This document shows positions 52,316 to 61,725 of a stretch of 64,000 bases of DNA, one piece after another. A program made the position numbers and the translations under genes. Source of the stretch: Brevundimonas fontaquae (GTDB taxonomy: Bacteria > Pseudomonadota > Alphaproteobacteria > Caulobacterales > Caulobacteraceae); the NCBI RefSeq assembly GCF_017086445.1, contig NZ_CP070968.1:62001-126000 (forward strand), read 5' to 3'. The notes under the pieces were generated by a model. It was given only the letters and a program-made list of their open reading frames with translations, was not told the DNA's origin and ran no database searches. Numbering within the stretch: the first letter of the stretch is position 1; every line of letters begins with the position of its first letter.

Positions 52316-53347
52316 TCAGGCGGGTTCTTCGGAAACGCGAACCAGCAGCTTGCCGTCGTGATCGCCCGTGAACAAGCGATTCAACGATCCCACCGCGCCT
52401 TCCAGCCCGTCGTCGACGTGAACCTTCCACTTCACCCGGCCGTCCGCCAGCCACGGGCCCATCTCCGCCACCATTTCGCGGGCGCGCGGGGCGTAGTCCA
52501 GGACCAGGAAGCCCTGGACGTGCAGGCGATGGGTGATGATGCGCGCGAAGTTCGGCGAAGGCGGCGCCTTGGTCGCATTGTAGGAGGACACCAGGCCGCA
52601 GACCGCCATCCGGCCGTGGACCTTCAGCCGGTTGAACACCGCGATCATGATGTCGCCGCCGACATTCTCGAAGTTCAGATCGACGCCGTCGGGGGCCAGA
52701 CGGTCCAGCGCCTTGCCGACATCCTCGTTCTTGTAATCGATGGCCGCGTCGAAGCCGAGTTCGTCGGTCAGCCAGGCGCACTTCTGCGGGCCGCCCGCGA
52801 CGCCGATGACGCGACACCCGCGCTGTTTGGCGATCTGCCCTGCGATGGAGCCGACCGCGCCGGCGGCCGCCGAGATGACGATGGTCTCGCCTTCCTTGGC
52901 CTTCAACACATCGGTGACGCCGAAATAGGCGGTCAGGCCGGTCATGCCGAGCACGGACATATTGGCCGTCAACGGCAGGCCGGGCGCACGGTGGACCGGG
53001 CGAAGACCGCTTTCCTGCACGACCGCATAGTCGGCCCAGCCCCCCGAGGTCGGCATGACGACATCGCCGGCCTTGAAGCGGCTGGATCGCGAGGCTTCGA
53101 CCACGCCCAGCGTCAGGCCGCGCATGACCTCGCCCAGGCCGACCGGCGGCAGATACCCCTCGGAATCGTTCATCCAGGTGCGATTGGTCGGGTCCAGCGA
53201 CAGATAGACGGTGCGGACCAGCACCTCGGTCTCCTTCAGATCAGGGATGGCCGTATCGACCAGTTCCAGATCTCCGGGCTGGATCAGGCCTTTGGGGCGC
53301 TGGCGCAGCACCCATTGACGGTTCGTCTTGCCGCTTGTCGAAGCCAT
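52316..53347 (-). CDS. NADP-dependent oxidoreductase (CurA-like, zinc-free MDR family)
   Basis: Medium-chain reductase of 343 residues, similar to leukotriene B4 12-hydroxydehydrogenase and curcumin reductase CurA. Signature segments are LSLDPTNRTWMND, YFGVTDVLKAKEGETIVISAAAGAVGS (nucleotide binding) and VDLNFENVGGDIM. GGAGAG precedes the ATG at 53347. It lies 74 bases downstream of the terminator of the predicted stress small RNA, so read-through from that EcfG promoter may contribute to its expression. Confidence 0.9.
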   Translation of the reverse strand: MASTSGKTNRQWVLRQRPKGLIQPGDLELVDTAIPDLKETEVLVRTVYLSLDPTNRTWMNDSEGYLPPVGLGEVMRGLTLGVVEASRSSRFKAGDVVMPTSGGWADYAVVQESGLRPVHRAPGLPLTANMSVLGMTGLTAYFGVTDVLKAKEGETIVISAAAGAVGSIAGQIAKQRGCRVIGVAGGPQKCAWLTDELGFDAAIDYKNEDVGKALDRLAPDGVDLNFENVGGDIMIAVFNRLKVHGRMAVCGLVSSYNATKAPPSPNFARIITHRLHVQGFLVLDYAPRAREMVAEMGPWLADGRVKWKVHVDDGLEGAVGSLNRLFTGDHDGKLLVRVSEEPA

Positions 53348-53420
53348 TGGCGTCTCTCCGTGCGTTTTCTTTGACCACCATCTTGGCCGCGACGGCGGCC
53401 TCGGTCGAGATGCGCGCCAA

Positions 53421-53532
53421 GAAAAAAGCGACCCTTGCGGATCGCTTTGAAGTAGCATCATCGAGAATGAGGCGCGGAGGCGGCATGATCAGCTTTCGCA
53501 GATCAAGTCGGGGGGCGTCGCCGCCTCCACGA
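53421..53532 (-). ncRNA. Predicted EcfG-controlled small RNA, GsrN-like
   Basis: A perfect EcfG promoter on this strand predicts a start near 53532. The roughly 110-nt transcript begins with GGAGGCGGC (53528-53520), which pairs with GCCGCCTCC (53484-53476). The enclosed loop holds six consecutive C residues (53515-53510) and a small inner stem. The RNA ends with AAAGCGA/TCGCTTT (53448-53425) and a run of six U, an intrinsic terminator. No convincing ORF. Caulobacter GsrN is likewise controlled by SigT and uses an exposed C-rich loop. Homology is inferred from architecture. Confidence 0.6.
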
Positions 53533-53538
53533 ACCGAT

Positions 53539-53563
53539 AACGACGGCGTCTGAAACCGGTTCC
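53539..53563 (-). promoter_or_regulatory. EcfG (SigT) promoter of the predicted small RNA
   Basis: On the minus strand, GGAAC (53563-53559), a 16-base spacer and CGTT (53542-53539) match the general stress sigma factor consensus exactly. The spacer length is identical to the other three EcfG sites in this locus. Confidence 0.8.
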
Positions 53564-53620
53564 CGACCTTGATCGCTTTTTTTGCGCTTTCGTACTTTGG
53601 CCCACCAATGCTGGCGCAAA

Positions 53621-53656
53621 CCAAAGAAAAGGCCTCGATCCCGAGGGACCGAGGCC
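53621..53656 (-). terminator. Intrinsic terminator after phyR
   Basis: On the minus strand GGCCTCG (53656-53650) pairs with CGAGGCC (53637-53631), with an inner CCC/GGG extension, followed by TTTTCTTT. It lies 30 bases after the phyR stop. Confidence 0.85.
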
Positions 53657-53685
53657 GATCTTGGCGCCGGACAAAGACCGCGTTT

Positions 53686-54480
53686 TTAAGCGGCTTCCTT
53701 CTGGCGTGACGGGTGGAAGAACAGCGCCTGGCTGATCGCCGCCTTCACCGTTTCCGGCTGGAAGGGCTTGGTGATCAGGAAGGTTGGCTCGGGACGTTCG
53801 CCGGTCAGCAGGCGTTCCGGGAAGGCGGTGATGAAGATCACCGGCACGTCCATGGTCTTCAGGATATCCTTGACCGCATCGATGCCCGACGAGCCGTCGG
53901 CCAACTGGATGTCGGCCAGAACCAGACCCGGCTTGTGGCGGGCGACGGCGTCGATCGCCTCGTCGTGCGTCGTCGCGGTGCCCGTGACGCGGTGGCCCAG
54001 TTCCGTCACCAGGCTTTGGATGTCGGCCGAGATGATGGCCTCGTCCTCGATGACCAGAACATCGGTAGCCAGTTCGGCGTCGATGTCGGCCTGGGCGTCG
54101 GCGATCAGACGCTCCACGTCGCGCGGATCGGCGGACAGGATTTGCGCAGCTTCCGAAGGGGTGAAGCCTTCAAGGGCGGTCAGCAGGAACGCCTGACGCG
54201 AGCGCGGCGCGATACGCAGCAGACGCTGCGAGGCGTCGCTGCCCGTGGTTTCCAGCGTGCCGGTTTCCAGCTGCGCGCCGGTCGAGGACCAGATGGCGTG
54301 GAAGACATGATAAAGGGCAACCCGCGGCGTCATATCGGCCGACAGTTGCTGCTCGCCGGCCGCCAGGGCCTCCAGAGCGACACGGACATAGTTGTCGCCC
54401 GTGGATTGATCGCCGGTCAGGGCGCGTGCGTAACGGCGCACATAAGGAAGATGCGGCGCGAGTCTGGCCAGAAGGCTCAT
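53686..54480 (-). CDS. phyR: General stress response anti-anti-sigma regulator PhyR
   Basis: Response regulator that, when phosphorylated, binds NepR and frees EcfG. The 264-residue protein joins an N-terminal sigma-factor-like domain (about 5-130) to a C-terminal receiver (about 140-255). The phosphorylated Asp is D190 in LVLADIQLADGSSG; the FATGUY motif is FITAFPERLLTG and the switch lysine lies in LITKPF. It is divergent from nepR-ecfG-phyK and has its own EcfG promoter, giving positive feedback. Confidence 0.97.
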   Translation of the reverse strand: MSLLARLAPHLPYVRRYARALTGDQSTGDNYVRVALEALAAGEQQLSADMTPRVALYHVFHAIWSSTGAQLETGTLETTGSDASQRLLRIAPRSRQAFLLTALEGFTPSEAAQILSADPRDVERLIADAQADIDAELATDVLVIEDEAIISADIQSLVTELGHRVTGTATTHDEAIDAVARHKPGLVLADIQLADGSSGIDAVKDILKTMDVPVIFITAFPERLLTGERPEPTFLITKPFQPETVKAAISQALFFHPSRQKEAA

Positions 54481-54542
54481 TCAGATAGTCCCCGACAAAT
54501 CATAGCCCAATCCCGCGGGGGAAGGGCGCTGTAGGCGGATTA

Positions 54543-54567
54543 AACGTCGCATTCGCACCACGGTTCC
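54543..54567 (-). promoter_or_regulatory. EcfG promoter of phyR
   Basis: Minus-strand GGAAC (54567-54563), 16-base spacer, CGTT (54546-54543). It lies 63 bases before the phyR ATG. Confidence 0.85.
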
Positions 54568-54608
54568 GCCGCTGCGAACAAGCTTTAGCATTAAAAGCCG
54601 TTCATGCA

Positions 54609-54633
54609 GGAACCCTGCAGGTCTGATGACGTT
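54609..54633 (+). promoter_or_regulatory. EcfG promoter of nepR-ecfG
   Basis: Plus-strand GGAAC (54609-54613), 16-base spacer, CGTT (54630-54633), 50 bases before the nepR ATG. The site implies autoregulation of the sigma factor operon. Confidence 0.88.
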
Positions 54634-54683
54634 TGAGACCGACATCTTCTCATGATGACAGTTGGGTGGGCTTGGCTCTGTCT

Positions 54684-54884
54684 ATGATCGATTCTCCAGA
54701 CTCCTCTCGTGCCAAAGGCGACCCAAAGGGGGAGGCAGGGCTTGAAGAAGCTCGTCTTCGCCAGCAGGCTATCGGCGTCAAGCTGCGGCATATGTTCGAC
54801 GAGGTCGTCAACGAACCCGTGCCCGATGAGTTTCTCGACATTCTAAAACGCGCCGACGCCAAGGCTTCGGACGACGCCGCATGA
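54684..54884 (+). CDS. nepR: Anti-sigma factor NepR
   Basis: A 66-residue protein that holds EcfG inactive until phosphorylated PhyR sequesters it. The conserved two-helix core reads QAIGVKLRHMFDEVVNEPVPDEFLDILKRAD. I use the ATG at 54684, after the promoter at 54609-54633; the earlier open frame overlaps that promoter. The stop overlaps the ecfG ATG (ATGA), coupling anti-sigma and sigma synthesis. Confidence 0.95.
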   Translation: MIDSPDSSRAKGDPKGEAGLEEARLRQQAIGVKLRHMFDEVVNEPVPDEFLDILKRADAKASDDAA

Positions 54885-55492
54885 GCACCTCACGCCTGGG
54901 GGCCGCTCCCAAACCCGCCTCGGCCGATGACGAGGGCTTCAAGCGCGAACTGGTGCTGCTGATCCCGCATTTGCGCGCCTTCGCCCGGACCTTGACCGGC
55001 GACCCGACCGCGGCCGACGATCTGGCGCAGGACGCCATGATGAAGGCCTGGGACGCGCGCGCCAGCTATCAGATGGGCACGAACATGAAGGCCTGGACCT
55101 TCATGATCCTGCGCAATCAGTTCTATTCCGAAAAGCGCCGCTCGTGGCGTCAGTCGCAGCTGGATCAGGAAGCGGCTGAACGGACACTGGTCGCCGTGGA
55201 CGATCCCGAGGCGCCCGTTGCTCTGGACGAGTTGCGTCAAGCCTTGAAGACCCTGCCCGAAGAGCAGCGCGAGGCCCTGATCCTGGTTGGCGCCGGCGGC
55301 TTCGCCTATGAAGAAGCGGCCGAAATCTGCGGTTGTGCGGTGGGCACGGTGAAGAGCCGCGTCAGCCGCGCACGCCGGGCCTTGCAAGCCACCTTGGAGC
55401 GGGGCGGTTACGGCCGTGACGGCAAGGCGGCAGGCGACGCCATGCGCACGATCCTGGGCGAGGCCGACAGGCTGGCCGGCGCCCGGAGCTGA
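54881..55492 (+). CDS. ecfG: General stress ECF sigma factor EcfG (SigT)
   Basis: ECF15-type sigma factor of 203 residues recognising GGAAC-N16-CGTT promoters. Region 2 (about 25-95) includes HLRAFARTLTGDPTAADDLAQDAMMKAW; region 4 (about 130-185) includes LPEEQREALILVGAGGFAYEEAAEICGCAVGTVKSRVSRAR, here cited as one contiguous helix-turn-helix region. Followed 6 bases later by the kinase gene. Confidence 0.97.
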   Translation: MSTSRLGAAPKPASADDEGFKRELVLLIPHLRAFARTLTGDPTAADDLAQDAMMKAWDARASYQMGTNMKAWTFMILRNQFYSEKRRSWRQSQLDQEAAERTLVAVDDPEAPVALDELRQALKTLPEEQREALILVGAGGFAYEEAAEICGCAVGTVKSRVSRARRALQATLERGGYGRDGKAAGDAMRTILGEADRLAGARS

Positions 55493-55498
55493 TCTGCG

Positions 55499-57289
55499 GT
55501 GAACGAGACGACCAGGGAGACCTCACGGTCGCGGCTCGGTCGCACGTGGCGCACGGATCGCTTTCAGGGCATCCGCTTTCGGCTGGGCGCGGCCATGGCC
55601 ATGGCCTTGTTGCCGATCTTCGTGCTCAGTCTGATCCAGACCCAGGCGGACTTCCAAAGACAGGCCGACGACCGGCAGGTGGATCTTCAACTGGCGGCCG
55701 AACGTAGCGCCTCCAGCGCCAAGGCGCAGTTGGATAGCGCGCAGGTGCTGTTGCGCGCGCTCAGCCCCGATGCGGTCGGCCCCTATTGCGCGCCGCGCCT
55801 CACGGCGCTGGTCGGACGTCTGGAAGGCTATGAAGGTCTCTATCGCATCAGCCCGACGGGTGAGGCGGTCTGTGCCTCGGGCCGAACAGACGGCGTGAGA
55901 TCCGGAGTCGCGCCCGCCGCACAGGCGACGTGGTTCCAGCGGCTGCGCAATGGCGAAGAACTGGTCGTCATGCGCGCCCCCGACGGCGCGGGCTATGAAG
56001 GCGCGCTGATCGTGGCCACCCGCGCTGAGCGACCGATGGGCCGGTTCGACGGCGCCATGGTCGCCGTGATCCCCTTCTCCGCCCTGCAGCCCGATGTCAC
56101 CGATCCCGCCCTGCCCTCGGGTGCACAAGCGGCCCTGACCGACGGCGCCGGGCGCATTCTGACGGCCAGTGATCCGGACGTGTTCAAACTGTCGGCCGGA
56201 GACGACATCGCCGGCTGGGTGGCCCGCGCGCGCGACCAGGGATCGGCGGTGTTCGAGGCCAAGGATTCGCAGAACCGCCGCCGCGACTATGCGGGCGCGG
56301 CCCTTGCCGGCGGCGACCTTTACGCCCTGCTGTCGGCCCCGGCGCCCGGGTGGCTGTCCTGGGCGCGGCTCAACCCGATCGGCACCCTGCTATTGCCGCT
56401 GGGGGCGTGGCTAACAGCCTTCGCGGCGGTCATGCTGCTGTCTGAGCGCATCTTTATCCGCTGGTTGGATTATCTGGAGCGGGTCGCGGGCATTTACGCC
56501 AAGGGCCGGTTCTCGGTGCGTCCGCTGCAGGCGATGAATGCCCCGTCCGAGATCCGCACCATGGCGCGCACTCTGGATGAGATGGCCGAAGCCATCACCG
56601 TGCGTGACCGTGAACTGACTGACGCCCTGACGGAAAAAGACGCGCTGATGCGCGAAATCCATCACCGGGTGAAGAACAACCTTCAGATCATCTCGTCCCT
56701 GCTGTCGATGCAGCAGCGCGCCCTGACCGATGCGCCGGCTAAGGCGGCGCTGGGTGATACGCGCCAGCGCATCTCGGCCTTGGCCCTGATCTATCGCACC
56801 CTGTATCAGAGCAACGACATTCGCCATGCCGATGCGCGCGAGTTCCTGAACGAACTTGTGGGGCAACTGGTCGCCAGCGAGGCCGGGCGCGGACCGGTGG
56901 TCATCAGCTCGGTGGACGCCGATTCCCTGCACGTCGATCCCGACAAGCTGGCGCCCCTGGCGCTGTGGCTGGTCGAGGCGGTGACAAACGCCCAGAAGCA
57001 CGCCTTCGCCGGCAGCGGCGGGGAGCTGAAGGTGCGCTTCCGCGTCCAAGGCGAGAAATCGGTTCTGGAAGTCGAGGACGACGGCCCCGGCGCCCAGGCC
57101 GGGGCCGAGGTCGGGGTGGGCCGCACCCTGATGAGCGCCTTCGCCAAACAGCTGCGCGGCGAGACCGAGTTCGTGACCCCGCCGGGAAGTGGGACCATCG
57201 CCCGCATGACCTTCGCCACCCCGGAAGCGCTCGCGCCCGTCGATCCGGCGGACAAGACGCCCGGAACCGCAGCGCTGGCGTCGCGTTGA
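55499..57289 (+). CDS. phyK: Sensor histidine kinase of the HWE/HisKA_2 type (PhyK-like)
   Basis: Likely kinase that phosphorylates PhyR. The 596-residue protein has one N-terminal membrane segment (about 27-48), a periplasmic sensor region (about 49-285), a second membrane segment (about 292-316), a HAMP-like stretch, the phosphoacceptor block EIHHRVKNNLQIISSLLSMQ (His 388/389) and an ATPase domain with VEAVTNAQKHAF and VEDDGPG. The start is GTG with GGAG about 10 bases upstream. Locus order matches the Caulobacter phyR/nepR-sigT-phyK arrangement. Its last codons carry the promoter of the next gene. Confidence 0.93.
   Translation: MNETTRETSRSRLGRTWRTDRFQGIRFRLGAAMAMALLPIFVLSLIQTQADFQRQADDRQVDLQLAAERSASSAKAQLDSAQVLLRALSPDAVGPYCAPRLTALVGRLEGYEGLYRISPTGEAVCASGRTDGVRSGVAPAAQATWFQRLRNGEELVVMRAPDGAGYEGALIVATRAERPMGRFDGAMVAVIPFSALQPDVTDPALPSGAQAALTDGAGRILTASDPDVFKLSAGDDIAGWVARARDQGSAVFEAKDSQNRRRDYAGAALAGGDLYALLSAPAPGWLSWARLNPIGTLLLPLGAWLTAFAAVMLLSERIFIRWLDYLERVAGIYAKGRFSVRPLQAMNAPSEIRTMARTLDEMAEAITVRDRELTDALTEKDALMREIHHRVKNNLQIISSLLSMQQRALTDAPAKAALGDTRQRISALALIYRTLYQSNDIRHADAREFLNELVGQLVASEAGRGPVVISSVDADSLHVDPDKLAPLALWLVEAVTNAQKHAFAGSGGELKVRFRVQGEKSVLEVEDDGPGAQAGAEVGVGRTLMSAFAKQLRGETEFVTPPGSGTIARMTFATPEALAPVDPADKTPGTAALASR
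57263..57287 (+). promoter_or_regulatory. EcfG promoter of the entericidin gene, inside phyK
   Basis: GGAAC (57263-57267), 16-base spacer and CGTT (57284-57287) lie in the last nine codons of phyK, so that CGTT covers the final Arg codon and the first base of the stop. It is 53 bases before the entericidin ATG. Confidence 0.82.
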
Positions 57290-57339
57290 TGAGGCGAGAC
57301 CGGCGGAGTTTCACCCCGGCCAACCCTGGAGCTTCCCCT

Positions 57340-57477
57340 ATGCGCAAGATTTTCGTTCTGGTCGCCGCCGCCGCCGCCCTGACCACCGCCGCCTGCAACA
57401 CCGTTGAAGGCGTGGGCCGCGACACCCAGGCCGCCGGCCAGGCCGTGACCGGCGCCGCCCAAGACGCCAAGAACTAA
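57340..57477 (+). CDS. Entericidin A/B-family lipoprotein
   Basis: A 45-residue small lipoprotein: MRKIFVLVAAAAALTTAAC is a signal peptide with lipobox (TAAC, Cys 19), followed by NTVEGVGRDTQAAGQAV, the family signature. Enteric entericidins form an antidote/toxin-like pair; in alphaproteobacteria single copies are often stress-induced. An EcfG promoter directly upstream and a terminator downstream make it a single-gene stress unit. Confidence 0.93.
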   Translation: MRKIFVLVAAAAALTTAACNTVEGVGRDTQAAGQAVTGAAQDAKN

Positions 57478-57513
57478 TCGACGGCCGCAGCCCAGGCTGC
57501 AGCATTCGACCGG

Positions 57514-57546
57514 CAAGGCCCCGCATCGTCGGGGCCTTGTTCGTTT
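57514..57546 (+). terminator. Intrinsic terminator after entericidin
   Basis: CAAGGCCCC and GGGGCCTTG (9 bp, 57514-57539) close an 8-base loop and are followed by TTCGTTT. Confidence 0.85.
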
Positions 57547-57570
57547 CAGGACCGCGACAGGAGCCATCCC

Positions 57571-59025
57571 GTGAACCACACCGCCCGCGACACCGGCCTT
57601 AAACTCTTGCGCCAGCACGCCCTGATCGCCGGCAAGGCCATTCCGGCCAACGACGGCGGCATCGCCGTCGATGATCCGGCGACAGGCGATGTGATCGGCC
57701 ATGTCCCCGATCTGGGCGCCGCCGAAACCGAACAGGCCATCGCGGCGGCGAACGAGACGTTCAAGACCTGGTCGCGATCCGATCCGCACGCGCGTGCGGC
57801 CTTCCTGCGCAAATGGGCGGCGCTGATCGACGACAATCTTGAGGGTCTGGGCGCCCTGATGGCGCTGGAAAACGGCAAGCCGTTCGAGGAGGCCAAGGGC
57901 GAGGTCACCTATGCCAACGGCTTCCTGAAATGGTTCGCGGGTCAGGCCGAACGGTTGATCGGCGAGACCCAGGACAGTCCGCTGGGCCATCTGATCCTGA
58001 CCTATCGAGAGGCGGTCGGGCCATGCGCCCTGATCACGCCCTGGAACTTCCCCGCCGCTATGCTGACGCGAAAGCTGGGGCCGGCGTTCGCGGCAGGCTG
58101 CACCGCCGTGGTCAAGCCGGCCAGCCAGACGCCCTTCACCGCCATCGCCCTGGCCGAACTGGCCTATGAAGCCGGCCTGCCGAAAGGCGCCCTGTCGATC
58201 GTCACCGGGGATGCCGCCACGATCGGCAAGGCGCTGACCGATAGCCCGGACATTCGCAAACTGTCCTTCACCGGTTCGACCGGCGTGGGCCGCAAGCTGG
58301 CCGAGCAATGCGCCGAAACGCTGAAGCGGGTGTCGATGGAGCTGGGCGGCGCGGCGCCCCTGATCGTCTTCGCCGACGCCGATTTGGATCTGGCGGTCGA
58401 CGAAACCATCAAGGGCAAGTTCAGGAACTCGGGCCAGACCTGCGTCTGTCCGAACCGCGTCTATGTGGAGCGGTCGGTCGCCGAAACCTATGCCGAGAAA
58501 CTGGCCGCCGAGGTGGCCAAGATCGTGGTCGGTCCCGCCTTCGACGACGGCGTGAAGGTCGGGCCGCTGATCGAGGACAAGGCCATCGACAAGGTCGAAA
58601 AACATGTGGCGGCGATCAAGGCCGACGGCGGCCGGGTCTTGACCGGCGGGTCGCGTCACGATCTGGGCGGCCGCTTCTTCCAGCCGACCGTGACCCTGGG
58701 CGGCGACGACGCCCTGTTCCGCGAGGAAGAGACGTTCGGCCCCATGATCCCCGTCTTCGCCTTCGACACCGAGGACGAGGCGCTGGAGAAGGCCAACGCC
58801 AGCGACTATGGCTTGGCCTCCTATCTGTTCACGCGCGATCTGGACCGCGCCATGCGATTCAGCCGGCGGATCGAGGCGGGGATGTGCGGGGTCAACACCG
58901 GACTGATCTCCACCGCCGTCGCGCCGTTCGGCGGGGTCAAGCAGTCGGGCTATGGCCGCGAAGGCTCGATCCACGGCATCGACGAATATGTGGATATCAA
59001 GACGGTGACGCTGGCGCTGAAATAG
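57571..59025 (+). CDS. gabD: NAD(P)-dependent succinate-semialdehyde dehydrogenase-like
   Basis: Oxidises succinate semialdehyde or a related aldehyde. The 484-residue ALDH has TPWNFPAAMLTRK, the SFTGSTGVGR cofactor loop, catalytic Glu in MELGGAAP and Cys in SGQTCVCPNR, where the double cysteine resembles the redox-switch pair of GabD enzymes. The start is GTG with AGGAG upstream. In polyamine or GABA breakdown this would be the last step, but no transaminase is nearby. Confidence 0.9.
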   Translation: MNHTARDTGLKLLRQHALIAGKAIPANDGGIAVDDPATGDVIGHVPDLGAAETEQAIAAANETFKTWSRSDPHARAAFLRKWAALIDDNLEGLGALMALENGKPFEEAKGEVTYANGFLKWFAGQAERLIGETQDSPLGHLILTYREAVGPCALITPWNFPAAMLTRKLGPAFAAGCTAVVKPASQTPFTAIALAELAYEAGLPKGALSIVTGDAATIGKALTDSPDIRKLSFTGSTGVGRKLAEQCAETLKRVSMELGGAAPLIVFADADLDLAVDETIKGKFRNSGQTCVCPNRVYVERSVAETYAEKLAAEVAKIVVGPAFDDGVKVGPLIEDKAIDKVEKHVAAIKADGGRVLTGGSRHDLGGRFFQPTVTLGGDDALFREEETFGPMIPVFAFDTEDEALEKANASDYGLASYLFTRDLDRAMRFSRRIEAGMCGVNTGLISTAVAPFGGVKQSGYGREGSIHGIDEYVDIKTVTLALK

Positions 59026-59088
59026 CGCCGGGTCGCCGTGCAAGGAAGGGCTGCTTGCTCTGCAACCGAAGTGGGCTAAGGTGCAACG

Positions 59089-59397
59089 ATGTTGACCGCA
59101 CTTCTCGCCGCCATGCTGGCCCAGACCGCTCCGGCTCCATCGTCGCCTCCCGTCGTCTGGGCCGAGCCCCCGAGGGTGGAAACGCCGCCCAAGGCGCTTG
59201 AAGCAGGGGCTTCGGGTTCGGTCGTGCTGCGATGCGTCTTCATGGAGAACGGCGCAGCCACGAACTGCGTCGTCGTTTCCGAAACACCTGCGGGCATGGG
59301 CTTTGGTCGCGAAGCCATCCGCGGCATCAGATCGGCGCGCGCTCAGCCAGGCCAGACCGGACCACGTGAAGTTAGACTGAACTTCTCCACGCGCTGA
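59089..59397 (+). CDS. Small secreted TonB-C-like domain protein
   Basis: A 102-residue protein with a short hydrophobic N-terminus (about 1-12), a Pro-rich linker and a C-terminal TonB-like fold: GSVVLRCVFMENGAATNCVVVSETPAGMGFGREAI. It is far shorter than a true TonB energy transducer, so a free-standing periplasmic domain is more likely. Function unknown. Confidence 0.72.
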   Translation: MLTALLAAMLAQTAPAPSSPPVVWAEPPRVETPPKALEAGASGSVVLRCVFMENGAATNCVVVSETPAGMGFGREAIRGIRSARAQPGQTGPREVRLNFSTR

Positions 59398-59417
59398 TCC
59401 TGAGGTCACGCCTGTAA

Positions 59418-60494
<1,077 letters not shown>

Positions 60495-61628
60495 TCAGGC
60501 CTCCGCTGCGGGTTCCGGTTTGGGTTTGCGGCGGGTCGATTTGGGCCTGTCGGTCGTCTTGCCCTCGTTCGCATAGGGCTCGCCGTCGCCCGACAGCAGG
60601 ATCGCCATCCACCGCGAGCCCTTGAACTCGGCCAGGATCGCCATGGCCATGACCGCCAGCGGCGTCGACAGGAACATGCCGACCACGCCCCACAGCTTGC
60701 CCCAGAAGGCCAGGGCAAGCAGCACCACGACCGGGTCGATGTTCTGGTTGTCGCCCTGCATGCGCGGCTGGATGAAGTTGCCGACGACGAACAGGATGAC
60801 CTGCAACCCCACCAGCAGGATGGCGGCGGGCCAGTAACTTTCGAACTGGACCAGGGCGAACAGCGGCGGCGCAAGGCCCGCGACGGCCCCGCCCAGCACG
60901 GGGATGAAGCCGACGATGAAGATGACGAAGGTCCAGAACTCGGCATTCTGAAGCCCGACCGCCCGCATCAGAATCCAGGCGACGACGCAGATCATCGCGC
61001 CGGTCACCGACTGCACCCAGATATAGCCCTCGACCCCGCCGCGCACGCGCTGGAACACCGCGACCGCCTCGTCGCGCTGGGCCTCGGACGGGAACATGGC
61101 GATGATCTTGCGCCGGAACCCAACCTGAGAGGCCAGGAGAAAGCCCAGATAGATCAGGACGAAAAAGGCGCCCGAGGCGATGCCCTGCACCTGGAAAGCC
61201 ATGGAGGTCAGCCAGCCGCGCACATCGACGCCGTTGATCAAATCCTGCGCCGTGGGCGGATTGGCCAGACGCACCAGCCCATAGGCGTCGCGAATTATCT
61301 GATCGATGCGCGGGCCGATGTTCTGGGACACGCCGGACGCCTCGCCGAAGAAGCCCGCCGCCCCGTTCACGATGATGGCGATGGAGGCGAAGAAGGCCAG
61401 CACCACCAGCGTCAGGGCCGCGATCCCGGCCATGCGGCTGTTCAACGGCGTGCGCGCCTCGACCGACCGCTTCACCCCATCGATCATGATCAAGAGAAAG
61501 ATGGCCATCGCCAGCGGCGTCAGAATGTCCCGCAGCCAGTAGATCGCCGCCCCGGCCGCCACCGTGGCGATGACGCCGAGAGCATTGCGAGCGGCGACCG
61601 AGGACGGCGTGGCGATGGGGTTTTTCAT
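60495..61628 (-). CDS. AI-2E family transporter (PerM-like)
   Basis: Inner-membrane protein of 377 residues with about eight hydrophobic segments. The family blocks FVIFIVGFIPVLGGAVAGLAPPLFAL and VVLLALAFWGKLWGVVGMFLSTPL are clear. Members export small solutes, autoinducer-2 in one case, or act as Na+/H+ antiporters, so the substrate is open. The C-terminal tail is basic. Its stop abuts the obgE stop with no gap. Confidence 0.9.
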   Translation of the reverse strand: MKNPIATPSSVAARNALGVIATVAAGAAIYWLRDILTPLAMAIFLLIMIDGVKRSVEARTPLNSRMAGIAALTLVVLAFFASIAIIVNGAAGFFGEASGVSQNIGPRIDQIIRDAYGLVRLANPPTAQDLINGVDVRGWLTSMAFQVQGIASGAFFVLIYLGFLLASQVGFRRKIIAMFPSEAQRDEAVAVFQRVRGGVEGYIWVQSVTGAMICVVAWILMRAVGLQNAEFWTFVIFIVGFIPVLGGAVAGLAPPLFALVQFESYWPAAILLVGLQVILFVVGNFIQPRMQGDNQNIDPVVVLLALAFWGKLWGVVGMFLSTPLAVMAMAILAEFKGSRWMAILLSGDGEPYANEGKTTDRPKSTRRKPKPEPAAEA

Positions 61629-61725
61629 GACCGTGTTGTCGAACCGCCCGCCGTCGCCGTCAATCGCTGTTCCGAGCGCGCGGGGAACGCGCTAGACCTT
61701 TGCCGGAGCCCCATCGGAGACCCCA

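Noticed and set aside
56806..59409. 867-codon minus-strand open frame opposite phyK and the aldehyde dehydrogenase
   Set aside because: It is antisense to two clear genes; its composition (long Gly/Ala/Arg/Asp runs, no recognisable motif) is typical of shadow frames in GC-rich DNA.
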